A stretch of DNA of 64,000 nt from Listeria ivanovii subsp. ivanovii (GTDB lineage Bacteria > Bacillota > Bacilli > Lactobacillales > Listeriaceae), in contig NZ_LT906478.1 of the NCBI RefSeq assembly GCF_900187025.1, positions 1,906,001-1,970,000 of the forward strand, given 5' to 3'. The notes under the pieces were generated by a model, which was not told the origin of the DNA, ran no database searches, and saw only the letters and a list, made by a program, of their open reading frames with translations. Below are positions 1-12,873 of the stretch, piece by piece. Numbering within the stretch: position 1 is the stretch's first letter; each line of letters begins with the position of its first letter. A program made the position numbers and the translations under genes.

Positions 1-1950
<1,950 letters not shown>

Positions 1951-1973
1951 GGTTCCACCCCGTTTCTTCTATA

Positions 1974-4900
1974 TTAAACTCGTGCTTTCGGTTGTTTTAC
2001 GATACTTGTATTCATTGCTTCTAGTTCAAAGGAGCGTGATTCTAACACTCGCAAAATTGCTTCTGCGGTATCAAGTGATGTACAAACTGGGATGCCATTT
2101 TCGACTGATTCGCGGCGAATTTGGAAACCATCGCGTTCTGGGCGTTTACCTGTTGTTAGTGTATTAACAACGAGCGTTACTTGGCCATTTCGGATATAGT
2201 CGATAAGCGTTTCTTGATTTTCACCAATTTTTTTCACTTGTGATACTGGAATTTCCGCTTGTTCTAATGTGCTGGCTGTTCCTTTTGTTGCCATGATTGT
2301 GAAGCCAATTCGGTTAAATCGTTTTGCTAGTTCCACTGCTTCTTGTTTGTCGCGGTCAGCCACAGTTAGGAGTACTGTTCCGTAGTCATGCATCGTTGTC
2401 CCGCTTGCGACAAAACCTTTATACAGTGCTTTTTCAAGCGTGATATCTTTCCCCATGACTTCCCCAGTTGACTTCATTTCAGGCCCAAGCGAGGTATCTA
2501 CACTACGCAATTTCGCGAATGAGAATACCGGTACTTTGACAAAAATTTCTTGTTTTTCCGGTGCAAGTCCTGGAGTATAGCCAAGATCCACTAATTTTTC
2601 GCCAAGGATGACTTTGGTCGCTACATTGGCCATCGGAATTTCCGTAATTTTACTTAAAAATGGCGCTGTCCGGCTTGAACGTGGGTTTACTTCGATGACG
2701 AAAACTTCTTCACCGTCCACGACATATTGGATATTCAGCATGCCGATAATATTTAGTCCGGTTGCAAGTCTTGTCGTATAATCAACAATGATATTTTTTA
2801 CGTTTTCGCTTAATCTTTGTGCTGGGTAAACAGCGATTGAGTCACCGGAATGGACTCCGGCACGTTCGATATGTTCCATAATTCCTGGTATAAGAACATT
2901 TGCGCCGTCACTAATTGCATCCACTTCTACTTCTTGTCCACTCACATAACGATCAACTAAAACGGGGTGTTTTGGATTTACTTTTACCGCATTTGTCATA
3001 TAATGTTTTAATGCTTCTTCTGATTCCACGATTTCCATTGCTCGACCACCAAGTACGTAAGATGGGCGAACTAGAACAGGATAGCCTATGCTCGTTGCTA
3101 CTTTAATTGCTTCTTCAACCGACGTGGCTGTTTTCCCAGCTGGTTGAGGGATTTGTAAGATTTCTAACGCTTTTTCAAAGGCATCACGGTTTTCCGCACG
3201 ATCAGTGTCTTCTAAGCTTGTTCCCAGAATTTTCACGCCACGTTTTGATAAACCATCTGCTAAGTTGATTGCAGTTTGACCACCAAATTGGACGACAACG
3301 CCTAGTGGTTGCTCGATTTCAATGACATGCATCACATCTTCTAGTGTCAGTGGTTCGAAGTAAAGCTTATCCGATATACTAAAGTCCGTCGATACAGTTT
3401 CTGGATTATTATTGATAATAATTGCTTCGTATCCGGCTTGCTGAATTGCCCATACAGAGTGTACTGTCGCATAGTCGAATTCGACGCCTTGCCCAATCCG
3501 AATCGGTCCAGAACCAAGTACAATCACGCTCTCTTTTCCCGAGCGAGTAGACTCATTTTCCTCTTCATAAGTACTGTAGAAATATGGCGTAGTTGATTCA
3601 AATTCAGCTGCACAAGTATCTACCATTTTGTATACTGGAAAAAGATTTTGCGCTTTTCGTAAATCGTATATTTCTTGCTCGGACGTTTTCCAACAAGTTG
3701 CCAGGAAAGAGTCAGAAAAACCTGCTCGTTTGGCTTCTGCAAGCACTTCCGGATTGTTTGGATTTTCTTTTACACGTGTTTCTAATTCAATTGTTTTACT
3801 TAATTTATATAAGAAGAATAAATCAATTTTAGTTTTTCCGTGGAGTTGTTCGATTGTTTGACCACGACGCAGTGCTGCTGCTAAAAAGAATAGACGATCA
3901 TCTTCTGGGAAACAAATTTTGCGTTCTAATGTTTCCGCATCTGCATTTTCAGCTTCTTCAAGTAACAAATGATCCGCGCCGATTTCGAGTGAACGAACAG
4001 CTTTTAAAAGTGCTTCTTCCCATGAACGACCAATCGCCATGACTTCACCAGTTGCTTTCATTTGTGTTCCTAGACGTCGATCTGCTTGTTCGAACTTATC
4101 AAAAGCAAACCGTGGGATTTTCGCAACGACATAGTCAAGTGCTGGTTCAAAGTGAGCAAAAGTTGTTCCTGTTACTGGATTTCTTACTTCATCAAGTGTA
4201 AGTCCAACAGCGATTTTAGCTGCTAATTTGGCGATTGGATACCCGGTTGCTTTCGATGCTAGCGCAGAAGATCGGCTCACACGTGGGTTTACTTCGATAA
4301 CGTAGTAGTTATAGCTATTTGGATCTAGCGCTAATTGAACGTTACAACCACCTTCAATTTCCAGTGCGCGAATGATTTTTAATGATACATCACGAAGCAG
4401 TTGGTATTCGCGGTCTGATAGCGTTTGACTTGGTGCAACAACAATCGAATCTCCCGTATGTATTCCAACAGGGTCAATATTTTCCATGTTACAAACAACC
4501 ATGGCATTATCGTTTGCATCGCGCATCACTTCATATTCTACTTCTTTAAACCCTGCGATACTTTTTTCAAGTAGACATTGTGTCACTGGACTTAGTTTTA
4601 AACCGCTCGTTACCGTTTCAATTAGGTCTTTTTCATTATGGCAAATTCCGCCGCCTGACCCGCCAAGAGTATAGGCTGGACGCACGATTACTGGATAACC
4701 AATTCGTTCTACAAAGGCATATGCTTCGTCTAAATTATGAATAATATCACTATCAGGAACTGGCTCCCCAAGTTCATTCATCAAGTCACGAAAAGCTTCT
4801 CGATCTTCTGCTTTTTTAATCGCCGTTAAATCCGTTCCAAGCACTTCCACATTACATTCATCCAAGATCCCTGCTGCGGAAAGTTCCATCGCCATATTTA

Positions 4901-5186
4901 ATCCGGTTTGGCCGCCAAGAGTTGGTAAAATTGCATCTGGACGTTCTTTACGAATAATGCGAGATACAAAATCAAGTGTAATTGGCTCGATGTATACTTT
5001 ATCAGCCATTTCTGCGTCTGTCATAATCGTTGCTGGGTTGGAGTTAACTAACACCACTCGGTATCCTTCTTCTCTTAAACTAAGGCAAGCTTGTGTTCCA
5101 GCGTAATCAAATTCTGCGGCTTGACCAATCACAATCGGACCAGAGCCGATGACAAGAATTGTTTTTATATCATCACGTTTAGGCAT
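1974..5186 (-). CDS. pyrAB: Carbamoyl-phosphate synthase, large subunit (pyrimidine-specific)
   Basis: The large subunit makes carbamoyl phosphate from bicarbonate, ATP and the ammonia released by PyrAA. It is about 1070 residues. Two homologous ATP-grasp halves each begin with a GSGPI-type segment ([15 protein letters not shown] near the N-terminus, [15 protein letters not shown] near residue 560). A C-terminal MGS-like allosteric domain follows. I start it at ATG 5186 (MPKRDDIK), which has GGAGGGTGAATTAC upstream, not three codons earlier. This start overlaps the pyrAA stop. Its place inside the pyr operon argues for the pyrimidine-regulated isozyme. Confidence 0.97.
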   Translation of the reverse strand: MPKRDDIKTILVIGSGPIVIGQAAEFDYAGTQACLSLREEGYRVVLVNSNPATIMTDAEMADKVYIEPITLDFVSRIIRKERPDAILPTLGGQTGLNMAMELSAAGILDECNVEVLGTDLTAIKKAEDREAFRDLMNELGEPVPDSDIIHNLDEAYAFVERIGYPVIVRPAYTLGGSGGGICHNEKDLIETVTSGLKLSPVTQCLLEKSIAGFKEVEYEVMRDANDNAMVVCNMENIDPVGIHTGDSIVVAPSQTLSDREYQLLRDVSLKIIRALEIEGGCNVQLALDPNSYNYYVIEVNPRVSRSSALASKATGYPIAKLAAKIAVGLTLDEVRNPVTGTTFAHFEPALDYVVAKIPRFAFDKFEQADRRLGTQMKATGEVMAIGRSWEEALLKAVRSLEIGADHLLLEEAENADAETLERKICFPEDDRLFFLAAALRRGQTIEQLHGKTKIDLFFLYKLSKTIELETRVKENPNNPEVLAEAKRAGFSDSFLATCWKTSEQEIYDLRKAQNLFPVYKMVDTCAAEFESTTPYFYSTYEEENESTRSGKESVIVLGSGPIRIGQGVEFDYATVHSVWAIQQAGYEAIIINNNPETVSTDFSISDKLYFEPLTLEDVMHVIEIEQPLGVVVQFGGQTAINLADGLSKRGVKILGTSLEDTDRAENRDAFEKALEILQIPQPAGKTATSVEEAIKVATSIGYPVLVRPSYVLGGRAMEIVESEEALKHYMTNAVKVNPKHPVLVDRYVSGQEVEVDAISDGANVLIPGIMEHIERAGVHSGDSIAVYPAQRLSENVKNIIVDYTTRLATGLNIIGMLNIQYVVDGEEVFVIEVNPRSSRTAPFLSKITEIPMANVATKVILGEKLVDLGYTPGLAPEKQEIFVKVPVFSFAKLRSVDTSLGPEMKSTGEVMGKDITLEKALYKGFVASGTTMHDYGTVLLTVADRDKQEAVELAKRFNRIGFTIMATKGTASTLEQAEIPVSQVKKIGENQETLIDYIRNGQVTLVVNTLTTGKRPERDGFQIRRESVENGIPVCTSLDTAEAILRVLESRSFELEAMNTSIVKQPKARV

Positions 5187-6270
5187 GTAATTCACCCTCC
5201 TCTTTCACATTCATCATTTCCATAAACTCATCAAAAAGATAGTTTACATCGCTTGGTCCGGGGTTTGCTTCTGGGTGATATTGGACGGTATAAGCTTGAT
5301 ATTCCTTATGTGCAAGTCCTTCTACTGTTTCATCATTTAATTCAATGTGCGTTACTTTTAAATCTGTATTAACAAGTGAATCTTTATCCACTGCATAACC
5401 ATGATTTTGCGCGGTGAAGTCGACCCGTCCTGTTGCGAGTTCTTTCACTGGATGATTTGCTCCGCGATGGCCGAATTTCAGTTTGAAAGTATCAGCTCCA
5501 TTTGCAAGAGCGAATAATTGGTGTCCTAAGCAAATCCCAAATAGTGGTAATTTCCCTTGAATACCGCGAATCATTTCGAGCGCTTCTGGAACATCTTTCG
5601 GGTCTCCCGGTCCATTTGAAAGCATCACACCATCAGGGTGCATCGCCAAAATTTCTTCTGCCGTTGTATTATAAGGAACCACCGTCACATAGCAATTCCG
5701 TTTATTCAATTCTCGTAAAATCGAACTTTTCACACCATAATCTACTAGCACTACTCGTTTCCCGTCTCCTGGACTTGCAAATGCTTTAGCCGAGGATACT
5801 TCATGTACTTGATCAACTGGCAAACGAACAGAACGTAAATGATGTAGCAATTCTTCTTTATTCGCGGTTTCTGCTGCCAAAATTCCTTTTAACGTGCCTT
5901 CTTTACGAATCAATTTGGTTAACTTCCGAGTATCAATTCCCGCAATTCCCGGAATTCCTTTTTCTTTCAAAAATTGGCTTAAAGTAAGTTGATTGCGCCA
6001 GTTGGAAGGATATTCAGCGGCTTCCCTTACTACAACCCCTTTGACTGCCGGATTAATTGACTCAAAATCGTCTCGGTTCACGCCGTAATTCCCAACTAAT
6101 GGATAAGTAAAAGTAATAATTTGACCGTAATAAGAAGGGTCTGTAATTGTCTCTTGATAGCCTGTCATTCCCGTATTAAAGACGACTTCACCAATTGTTT
6201 CTTTTTCACTACCAATCGCCTCACCGATGAAGTAATTACCATCTTCTAGCATCAAAATTCGCTTTGTCAT
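5179..6270 (-). CDS. pyrAA: Carbamoyl-phosphate synthase, small (glutaminase) subunit
   Basis: This subunit hydrolyses glutamine and channels ammonia to PyrAB. The N-terminal CPSase small-chain domain ([11 protein letters not shown]) is followed by a class I glutamine amidotransferase domain. That domain has the nucleophile motif [12 protein letters not shown] near residue 245 and the HPEANPGP His/Glu pair near the end. The open frame extends 22 codons upstream into pyrC, but the ATG at 6270 has a GGGGGAAATAAA ribosome site and overlaps the pyrC stop as ATGA. That gives 363 residues, the usual size. Confidence 0.96.
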   Translation of the reverse strand: MTKRILMLEDGNYFIGEAIGSEKETIGEVVFNTGMTGYQETITDPSYYGQIITFTYPLVGNYGVNRDDFESINPAVKGVVVREAAEYPSNWRNQLTLSQFLKEKGIPGIAGIDTRKLTKLIRKEGTLKGILAAETANKEELLHHLRSVRLPVDQVHEVSSAKAFASPGDGKRVVLVDYGVKSSILRELNKRNCYVTVVPYNTTAEEILAMHPDGVMLSNGPGDPKDVPEALEMIRGIQGKLPLFGICLGHQLFALANGADTFKLKFGHRGANHPVKELATGRVDFTAQNHGYAVDKDSLVNTDLKVTHIELNDETVEGLAHKEYQAYTVQYHPEANPGPSDVNYLFDEFMEMMNVKEEGELHA

Positions 6271-7547
6271 TTTATTTCCCCCTCTGAGTAAACAAGTGTC
6301 CCTTCTGCAAAAGTCGCTACCGGCCAGCCGATACATGCTTCTCCGACAAATGGGGTATTCTTACCTTTTGAATAAAAAGTTGCTGGGTCGATTTTGCTTT
6401 CTTTTGCTAAATCAAGAACTACGATGTCTGCTACACTGCCTTCTTCTAGTTTGCCGTATGGAAGATTAAAGCACGTTGCTGGTTTTACAGTCATCCAGTC
6501 AATCAGTTGTTTTAACGTCCATTCGTTTGTTTTGACAAAATGTGTATATAGTAATGGGAAAGCTGTTTCTAAGCCAACGATACCAAATGCCGCTTTTTCC
6601 ATTGCTACATTCTTTTCTCCAGCAGCATGTGGTGCATGGTCGGTTGCGATAAAATCAATCGTGCCGTCTAGTAAACCTTCTAGTAGTGCCGCGCGATCTT
6701 CTTTACTTCTTAGCGGCGGATTCATTTTCCAATTCCCGTCATTTCCAGGAATATCTTCCTCGTCAAGAATCAAGTGATGTGGCGAAACTTCTGCTGTTAC
6801 TCGGATTCCAGCTTGTTTGGCATCTCGTACGACGCGCACAGATTCCTTAGTCGAAATATGGCAGACGTGATAATGACAACCAGCCGCTTCAGCCAGCAAA
6901 ACATCGCGAGCAATTTGAACCGACTCCGCAATATTAGGAATTCCTTTTAATCCTGCTTTTTCAGCAAAAATGCCATCATGGACAACGCCACCGTAGATAA
7001 GCGAATTGTCTTCACAGTGTGCCACTATCGCCATATCCAATTTTGCGGCCCGTTTCATTGCTTCATACATAGTACCTGCTAATTGCACACCAACCCCATC
7101 ATCGGTAAAGGCAAATGCGCCTGCTTCTTTTAAAGCTTCCATGTCGACTAGTTCGTCTGTTCCAAGACTAGTCGTAATGGATGCATATGGTAAAACGCGA
7201 ACTTGCGCTGTTTCGTGAATTTTCGCCTGTAAACTTTCCATCCTCGCTTTTGAATCTGGAACTGGTTTCGTATTTGGCATGGAGCAAATGGTTGTATATC
7301 CGCCACGTGCGGCTGCTTTTGTTCCGGTCAAAATGGTTTCTTTATGTTCTCCGCCTGGCTCACGAAGATGTACATGCACATCAATAAAACCTGGTGCAAT
7401 AACTTTATCCGTTGCATCGAAAACTTCACCACTTGTCATATCAATCGAGTCTGCGATTAAGTTCACTTTGCCATTTTGAATTAGTACATCTTTGTTTTCC
7501 AGTTCGCCTGCTTCATTTAGTACTTGTCCATTTTTTAATACGTACAT
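6267..7547 (-). CDS. pyrC: Dihydroorotase
   Basis: This amidohydrolase cyclises carbamoyl aspartate to dihydroorotate. At 426 residues it is a type I (Bacillus-type) dihydroorotase. Metal-binding motifs are visible in order: [10 protein letters not shown] near residue 56, HCEDNS near 178, CHISTKE near 230, and DHAPHAAGE near 304. It starts 13 bases inside the end of pyrB and overlaps the start of pyrAA, so it is tightly packed within the operon. No anomalies were seen. Confidence 0.96.
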   Translation of the reverse strand: MYVLKNGQVLNEAGELENKDVLIQNGKVNLIADSIDMTSGEVFDATDKVIAPGFIDVHVHLREPGGEHKETILTGTKAAARGGYTTICSMPNTKPVPDSKARMESLQAKIHETAQVRVLPYASITTSLGTDELVDMEALKEAGAFAFTDDGVGVQLAGTMYEAMKRAAKLDMAIVAHCEDNSLIYGGVVHDGIFAEKAGLKGIPNIAESVQIARDVLLAEAAGCHYHVCHISTKESVRVVRDAKQAGIRVTAEVSPHHLILDEEDIPGNDGNWKMNPPLRSKEDRAALLEGLLDGTIDFIATDHAPHAAGEKNVAMEKAAFGIVGLETAFPLLYTHFVKTNEWTLKQLIDWMTVKPATCFNLPYGKLEEGSVADIVVLDLAKESKIDPATFYSKGKNTPFVGEACIGWPVATFAEGTLVYSEGEIK

Positions 7548-8446
7548 AGTTCCGCCCTCATTTCCTGTTCTTTTAAAATTGATTCTAGTATCGCCATTCT
7601 TATAAAAACGCCATTTGTCATTTGCGTAACAATGCGTGATTTTTCGCTTTCCACTAAACTATCTGCAATTTCCACATCGCGGTTAACTGGACTTGGGTGC
7701 ATGATAATTGCATCTGGTTTTAATTTTGCTGCTCGTTCGATTGTTAGGCCGAATTTCGAATGATATCCTTCTTTTGTAAATTGTTCGGTTCCACTATGGC
7801 GCTCATGTTGTACCCGGAGTAGCATCATCACATCTACTTTTTCGACGATTTCATCTACAGATAAGTAAGTCCCAAACTCTAAGCAACTTTCGTCAAACCA
7901 TTCTTTTGGCCCGGAGAAATAAAGCTCTGCTCCAAGTCGTTTTAGCACTTTCATATTAGAATTTGCGACCCTACTATGACGAATATCTCCAGCAATCGCC
8001 ACTTTCAATCCTTGAAAAGTTCCAAACTGTTCTTTTATCGTGAATAAATCGAGTAGTGACTGGCTAGGATGTTCCCCGCAACCATCTCCACCATTCACAA
8101 GGGCAATGTCTAATTTTTCAAGTCCTTCGTAGTAATTTTCTTCCGAGTGCCTAATGACTGCCACATTTACTCCAACCGCTTGCATTGTAAGAAGCGTATC
8201 GTATAATGTTTCTCCTTTTGTCATGCTAGAACTTGCTGCATCAAAGGAAACTACCTCCACACCTAGCTTTTTCTCTGCTACTTCAAAACTAGTGAGCGTT
8301 CTCGTACTTGGTTCAAAAAACATGTTAACTGCAAATGCTTGTTCATTTAAAGTTGCTTTTTTACCTCGTTTAAACTGTGCCGCCTGCTCTAATAAATGCT
8401 CAATTTCATGGACGGTTAAGGCTTCCATTGACAACAAATTTTTCAT
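7535..8446 (-). CDS. pyrB: Aspartate carbamoyltransferase catalytic subunit
   Basis: This enzyme condenses carbamoyl phosphate with aspartate. The carbamoyl-phosphate motif FEPSTRT is near residue 45 and [10 protein letters not shown] near 258. I place the start at ATG 8446 ([10 protein letters not shown]), giving about 303 residues, with AGGTGG upstream. The longer frame begins with a TTG at 8467 that lacks a ribosome site. No regulatory pyrI follows, as in Bacillus. An intrinsic terminator lies just upstream, between pyrP and this gene. Confidence 0.95.
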   Translation of the reverse strand: MKNLLSMEALTVHEIEHLLEQAAQFKRGKKATLNEQAFAVNMFFEPSTRTLTSFEVAEKKLGVEVVSFDAASSSMTKGETLYDTLLTMQAVGVNVAVIRHSEENYYEGLEKLDIALVNGGDGCGEHPSQSLLDLFTIKEQFGTFQGLKVAIAGDIRHSRVANSNMKVLKRLGAELYFSGPKEWFDESCLEFGTYLSVDEIVEKVDVMMLLRVQHERHSGTEQFTKEGYHSKFGLTIERAAKLKPDAIIMHPSPVNRDVEIADSLVESEKSRIVTQMTNGVFIRMAILESILKEQEMRAELCTY

Positions 8447-8477
8447 TAATAAGCGCCACCTTTTCAAATTCTTTTTA

Positions 8478-8516
8478 TAAAAAAACCTCTGGATGTTAGT
8501 TTCAGCAGAGGTTTTT
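8478..8516 (-). terminator. Intrinsic terminator in the pyrP-pyrB gap
   Basis: Read on the minus strand, a 10-bp perfect stem (bases 8506-8515 with 8482-8491) and a 14-base loop are followed by a run of seven T. It sits immediately before pyrB, where B. subtilis has its third PyrR attenuator. I see no complete PyrR loop (AGTCC...GAGGCT) or antiterminator before it, although the 3' arm contains ATCCAGAGG, which resembles part of a PyrR loop. Confidence 0.85.
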
Positions 8517-8529
8517 TGTTGTGTGTTTG

Positions 8530-9816
8530 TTATGCTGATTTATGTTCGGCTGGTAAAACTAGATTTAAGATAATTCCAATCACTGCTGCTAGAGCCATTC
8601 CAGAAAGTTGGAACGTACCTGCTTTGATGAACAGACCACCAATCCCAACAACAAGTACAACCGAAGCAATAATCATATTACGATTGATACTTAAATCAAT
8701 TTGGTTTTCAATCATCATCCGAAGTCCGCTTGTCGCGATAACCCCGAATAGTAGCAAGGAAATCCCGCCTAAAACCGCTGTTGGAACAGAAGTAATTACG
8801 GCATTAATGTAACCGATAAAACCAAACAGGATAGCGAAAACTGCTGCTCCACCGATAACAAACACACTATATACTTTTGTAATTGCCAAGACACCGATAT
8901 TTTCTCCGTAAGTAGTTACAGGTGGTCCACCGATTAGCGATGCGATAATCGAAGCTGTACCATCCGCAAGAAGTGAACGGTGAAGTCCTGGATCTTTAAA
9001 GAAGTTCTTATTTGTAATTCTATTAAGTAATAGTTGATGTCCCATATGTTCTGCCATTGTGACAAAAGCAAGTGGCGCCATACTAAGGACTACTGATACA
9101 GTAATGACTGGATCCATATTGACAAACGGAATCGTGAAGTCTGGAATTTGGAAGAAAGAAGCATTTTGGATTAATGTATAGTCAACCATTCCAAAAGCCA
9201 TACTCGTTAAATAACCTACTGTGAAACCGAATAAAATCGGAATCAAACCCATAAACCCTTTGAAGAACATCATCGCGATAATAGTCGCAAGCAATGTTAT
9301 TAGTGCTACAGCTAATGTTTTTAAGTCATAGGCACCTTTATTTGTCCCCATTGCCATTGCAGCAGCACTTGGAGCAAGCGACAAACCGATAACCATAATG
9401 ACTGGTCCAACTACAATCGGTGGTAATACTTTTTGAATCCAATCAATTCCAGCGTAGTAAACTATCAGAGAAACAATCGCGTATACTACCCCAACTGAGA
9501 ACGTTCCAACCATAACTGCACCAGGACCTCCGCCAGACTTTGCTGCAAGAAGCGCTGTTATTGGTGCAATAAAAGTAAAGGATGAACCTAGATATGCGGG
9601 GATTTTACCGCGAGTAATTCCGAGATAAGCAAGTGTCCCGAGTCCGCTAGATACAAGCGCAACTCCCGGACTTAACCCTGTCACACTTGGCACAAAGATA
9701 GTCGAGCCAAACATTGTGAAAAGGTGTTGGATACTAAGAATAATCCATTTATTTAAGCTTGGTCTTTCATGTATATCTAGTACTGGTTTAGTCAAAGTTT
9801 CTGTCGTTTCTGTCAT
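8530..9816 (-). CDS. pyrP: Uracil permease
   Basis: This NCS2-family proton symporter imports uracil for salvage. It is 428 residues, mostly hydrophobic, with about 12-14 membrane segments. It has the family quasi-repeat glycine/proline patches (for example [24 protein letters not shown]). I take the start as ATG 9816 ([10 protein letters not shown]), with GAGAAAGAGGGAAGAAA upstream. The 16 extra upstream codons run into the attenuator leader and are unlikely to be translated. It is the second gene of the pyr operon and is controlled by the PyrR attenuator before it. Confidence 0.95.
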   Translation of the reverse strand: MTETTETLTKPVLDIHERPSLNKWIILSIQHLFTMFGSTIFVPSVTGLSPGVALVSSGLGTLAYLGITRGKIPAYLGSSFTFIAPITALLAAKSGGGPGAVMVGTFSVGVVYAIVSLIVYYAGIDWIQKVLPPIVVGPVIMVIGLSLAPSAAAMAMGTNKGAYDLKTLAVALITLLATIIAMMFFKGFMGLIPILFGFTVGYLTSMAFGMVDYTLIQNASFFQIPDFTIPFVNMDPVITVSVVLSMAPLAFVTMAEHMGHQLLLNRITNKNFFKDPGLHRSLLADGTASIIASLIGGPPVTTYGENIGVLAITKVYSVFVIGGAAVFAILFGFIGYINAVITSVPTAVLGGISLLLFGVIATSGLRMMIENQIDLSINRNMIIASVVLVVGIGGLFIKAGTFQLSGMALAAVIGIILNLVLPAEHKSA

Positions 9817-9835
9817 TTTCTTCCCTCTTTCTCCA

Positions 9836-9930
9836 TAAAAAATACCCCTTGCCTGTCTAGACAAAGAGTATAGAATAATTCCCTATAGAAATTAATCACT
9901 CTTTGTCAGCCTCACAGGACTGCTTTTAAA
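9836..9930 (-). promoter_or_regulatory. PyrR attenuator upstream of pyrP
   Basis: The leader between pyrR and pyrP carries, on the minus strand, AGTCCTGTGAGGCT (9908-9921), the conserved PyrR-binding loop. It is followed by a long inverted repeat (ACAAAGAGT pairing with ACTCTTTGT) and then an imperfect GC-containing hairpin (9843-9870) ending in ATTTTTT. In Bacillaceae, UMP-bound PyrR stabilises this loop, blocks the antiterminator and lets the terminator form. The same logic is inferred here. Confidence 0.9.
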
Positions 9931-9946
9931 AAAGTGTTATGATTAT

Positions 9947-10625
<679 letters not shown>

Positions 10626-10643
10626 CTTTATTTTATTAGATTT

Positions 10644-10672
10644 ATCTTACCTGAAAGAATCACACTTGTCAA
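10644..10672 (-). promoter_or_regulatory. Sigma-A promoter of the pyr operon
   Basis: The minus strand has TTGACA (10667-10672), a 17-base spacer, and TAAGAT (10644-10649). This is a near-consensus vegetative promoter about 30 bases upstream of the first PyrR-binding loop. Confidence 0.9.
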
Positions 10673-10690
10673 TCAGAAAATAAAGTAATA

Positions 10691-10699
10691 TGTTATACT
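10691..10699 (+). promoter_or_regulatory. Extended -10 promoter for the BrfA-like gene
   Basis: TGT followed by TATACT (10694-10699) forms an extended -10 element about 32 bases before the start codon. No good -35 is seen at the right distance. A strong AAAGGAGG ribosome site follows. Confidence 0.6.
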
Positions 10700-10730
10700 A
10701 ATAATAGTAAAAAAAAGGAGGCCAAATAAC

Positions 10731-10955
10731 ATGGCTACATCTAAAGCAAAAAAGAAACGACAGAAGCTTGTCCAAGCAGGTCTCTTAAATCCTGAAATCA
10801 AGCGCAGTCCCTTCGCTCTGATGGATTTAAGCTCCAAACAAACCAAAACAAAAAAAGGTTATCTCTATAGTAAAAAATGCAAGAATCACCAAGAAGATGA
10901 TTCTTTTTTTGTGGTTTTTTTTAAGTTTTCACATTTTCTTCATATAAGTCTTTGA
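10731..10955 (+). CDS. Small basic protein, BrfA/YqkK-like (putative ribosome rescue factor)
   Basis: A 74-codon frame with an AAAGGAGG ribosome site encodes a very basic N-terminal half (MATSKAKKKRQKLVQ, KRSPFALMDL, QTKTKKGYLYSKK). The pattern resembles, from memory, B. subtilis YqkK, renamed BrfA, which recruits release factor to ribosomes stalled on non-stop mRNA. Codons 51-60 (KNHQEDDSFF) are written across an intrinsic terminator (10881-10910) that lies before the stop codon at 10953. Most transcripts should therefore end without a stop, as described for brfA and arfA. The functional product would be about 55-58 residues. Homology is from recall, not a search; the terminator-in-gene architecture is seen directly. 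Confidence 0.7.
   Translation: MATSKAKKKRQKLVQAGLLNPEIKRSPFALMDLSSKQTKTKKGYLYSKKCKNHQEDDSFFVVFFKFSHFLHISL
10881..10910 (+). terminator. Intrinsic terminator inside the BrfA-like coding sequence
   Basis: An 8-bp perfect stem (10881-10888 with 10898-10905) and a 9-base loop are followed by an unbroken T run to 10910. It falls within codons 51-60, 45 bases before the stop codon. Termination here yields a non-stop mRNA. Confidence 0.8.
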
Positions 10956-11052
10956 AATTTGGTGTTTCTTCTAGATATTATTCCTTTTTTGAACGTCTTT
11001 GTGCTATGCTTTAGTTGCTTAAAAACCAGTACATTTAAGAGGTGACAGTAAA

Positions 11053-11868
11053 ATGACCATTTTAAATCACTTATTGGAACAGAGAGAAACTATTGTTGAA
11101 GAATGGCAAGCATATTACGTTTCAGTAGATGACCCTTATATTTTCACGCTAGAAAGTAATAGTCGTCTTACAGATGAGACACGACTTGTTTTAGAAAATC
11201 TATTCATCGGGATGACCGAAAATCAGGAAAAAATGAACCGTTTCGCAAACAGTCTGGGTAGCGCACAATTTATCACCACACTCGGGATTTCGCACATTTT
11301 ATTCCATATTCGTTTATTAGAAAAATTCATTCTAGACTACGTGCAAAGAACCAATTCTACTAGTCTCCATTATCAAGAATTATATGAGTTCACCGTGTCA
11401 CTTCACCAAAATTTTAGCAGCTTCACACAACATTTAATAGAGGGATATACATTTGCAACAGAACAAACGATGCAACAAAAAGAAAATCAATTAATTAAAA
11501 ATTCTACCAGATTAATTTGGTTAGCCGAATTTGTTTTTCTTTTACCATTAATTGGGGAAATAACGGATGATCGCGCCAAACAAATTGTGAAAACAGCGCT
11601 ACAAGAGGTTTGCACCCAGCCAATAAAATACTTAATTCTTGATTTATCCGGCATGCAATTAGAATCGCAAAACATTGGCGAATACATCCATCAATTCTTC
11701 TCCTCCTTAAAACTAGTTGGTGTAACTCCGATTGTCACAGGGATTAGACCAGAGACTGCTAAACTGATGGTACAAACCAATTTAACAGACCACAAAAACA
11801 TTAAGACCTTCTCCACTTTGCGTCAAGCAACTAAATTTTTATTAAAAGAAAAAGAAGCAAAGAAGTAG
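11053..11868 (+). CDS. RsbR-type stressosome paralogue (N-terminal globin-like domain + STAS domain)
   Basis: This 271-residue protein has an all-helical N-terminal half of the non-haem-globin RsbR type. Its C-terminal STAS domain spans about residues 150-265 (LDLSGMQLESQ, VGVTPIVTGIRPETAKLMV). It corresponds in position to the L. monocytogenes RsbR paralogue lmo1842. Such proteins build the stressosome that controls RsbT and hence sigma B. Aligning from memory with B. subtilis RsbRA, the T171 position (IDTERA) reads ITDDRA and the T205 position reads ESQNI. One phosphosite is thus acidic and the other is not Ser/Thr. It is a single-gene unit ending at a bidirectional terminator. Confidence 0.85.
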   Translation: MTILNHLLEQRETIVEEWQAYYVSVDDPYIFTLESNSRLTDETRLVLENLFIGMTENQEKMNRFANSLGSAQFITTLGISHILFHIRLLEKFILDYVQRTNSTSLHYQELYEFTVSLHQNFSSFTQHLIEGYTFATEQTMQQKENQLIKNSTRLIWLAEFVFLLPLIGEITDDRAKQIVKTALQEVCTQPIKYLILDLSGMQLESQNIGEYIHQFFSSLKLVGVTPIVTGIRPETAKLMVQTNLTDHKNIKTFSTLRQATKFLLKEKEAKK

Positions 11869-11923
11869 GGATTTTGTAACGCCTTGCAAATTAGAGATTG
11901 GGAAAGCCGCCTATTCAAAAGAC

Positions 11924-11959
11924 AAAAAACGCATTTTCTAATAAAAAAATGCGTTTTTT
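11924..11959. terminator. Bidirectional terminator between the RsbR paralogue and rluD-like
   Basis: An AT-flanked hairpin (AAAAAACGCATTTT paired with AAATGCGTTTTTT) has T runs on both strands. It serves the converging rsbR-like and pseudouridine synthase genes. Confidence 0.85.
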
Positions 11960-11964
11960 AACTA

Positions 11965-12873
11965 TTAATCTTCTTGACGTAATGTCTTTAAAACTTTTTC
12001 AAACGAACTTGGAAGTGGCGCTTCAAAAGTCATCCGTTCGCCTGTTGTCGGATGGTCGAATCCCAGTTTGGCTGCATGAAGAAATTGTCCGTTGCCTTTT
12101 AGGGTATTTTTAGGTCCGTATTTTGGGTCTCCTGCAAGTGGATGGCCAATATACTTCAAATGAACACGAATCTGGTGCGTGCGACCTGTATCAAGTTTAC
12201 AATTAATTAGCGTGTACCCTTCTAAGCGTTCGATTACCTCAAAATGCGTTCTTGCTTCTTTGCCGTCACGAACAACCGCCATTTTTTGACGATCTTCTTT
12301 TGCGCGGCCGATTGGAGCTTCAATAGTTCCCTTTTGATGGACAATATCACCATGAACAAGTGCGATATATTCTCTATCAGATGTTTTGTCTTTTAATTGT
12401 TTTGCAAGTGATTCATGGGCATGGTCATTTTTAGCAACCATAAGTAAGCCAGAGGTATCTTTATCAATTCGGTGTACAATTCCTGGTCTGATTTTACCAT
12501 TAATTCCAGATAAATCTTTACAATGAAAAAGAAGTGCATTCACCAGCGTTCCACTCGCATGCCCGGCTGATGGGTGAACAACCATTCCTTCTGGCTTATT
12601 CACAACAAGCATATCTTTGTCTTCATAGTAAATATCTAGCGGAATATCTTCAGCAAGCACTTCTAACGTTTCTGGTTCACGCACCTCTAAATGGATTTCG
12701 TCGCCAACTTGTACTTTATAATTTGGTTTCGCTATCTCACCATTTACGGTAATATCTCCACTTTTCAGCATTATTTGAATAGCGGAACGGCTCTTTCCAG
12801 TGAGTTCAGCAACTGCTTTATCAATTCGTTCACGAGCATTTTTCTCTTCTATAATCAGTGTTTCACTTTGCAT
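11965..12873 (-). CDS. Pseudouridine synthase, RluD/RluA family
   Basis: This enzyme isomerises uridine in 23S rRNA or another RNA. It has an N-terminal S4 RNA-binding domain (about residues 13-75) and then the RluA-type catalytic domain with the signature HRIDKDTSGLLMVAK near residue 134, whose Asp is catalytic. The C-terminal LDTGRTHQIRVHL motif is also present. The length of 302 is typical of the B. subtilis YlyB type. It abuts lspA, the gene start overlapping the lspA stop, an order conserved in Bacilli. The exact uridine target cannot be read from sequence. Confidence 0.93.
   Translation of the reverse strand: MQSETLIIEEKNARERIDKAVAELTGKSRSAIQIMLKSGDITVNGEIAKPNYKVQVGDEIHLEVREPETLEVLAEDIPLDIYYEDKDMLVVNKPEGMVVHPSAGHASGTLVNALLFHCKDLSGINGKIRPGIVHRIDKDTSGLLMVAKNDHAHESLAKQLKDKTSDREYIALVHGDIVHQKGTIEAPIGRAKEDRQKMAVVRDGKEARTHFEVIERLEGYTLINCKLDTGRTHQIRVHLKYIGHPLAGDPKYGPKNTLKGNGQFLHAAKLGFDHPTTGERMTFEAPLPSSFEKVLKTLRQED

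Noticed and set aside
3593-4042. Overlapping plus-strand frames opposite pyrAB
   Set aside because: They are antisense to a conserved enzyme, with no ribosome sites and no recognisable protein.
6394-6777. 127-codon plus-strand frame opposite pyrC
   Set aside because: It is antisense to the conserved dihydroorotase with a composition typical of shadow frames.
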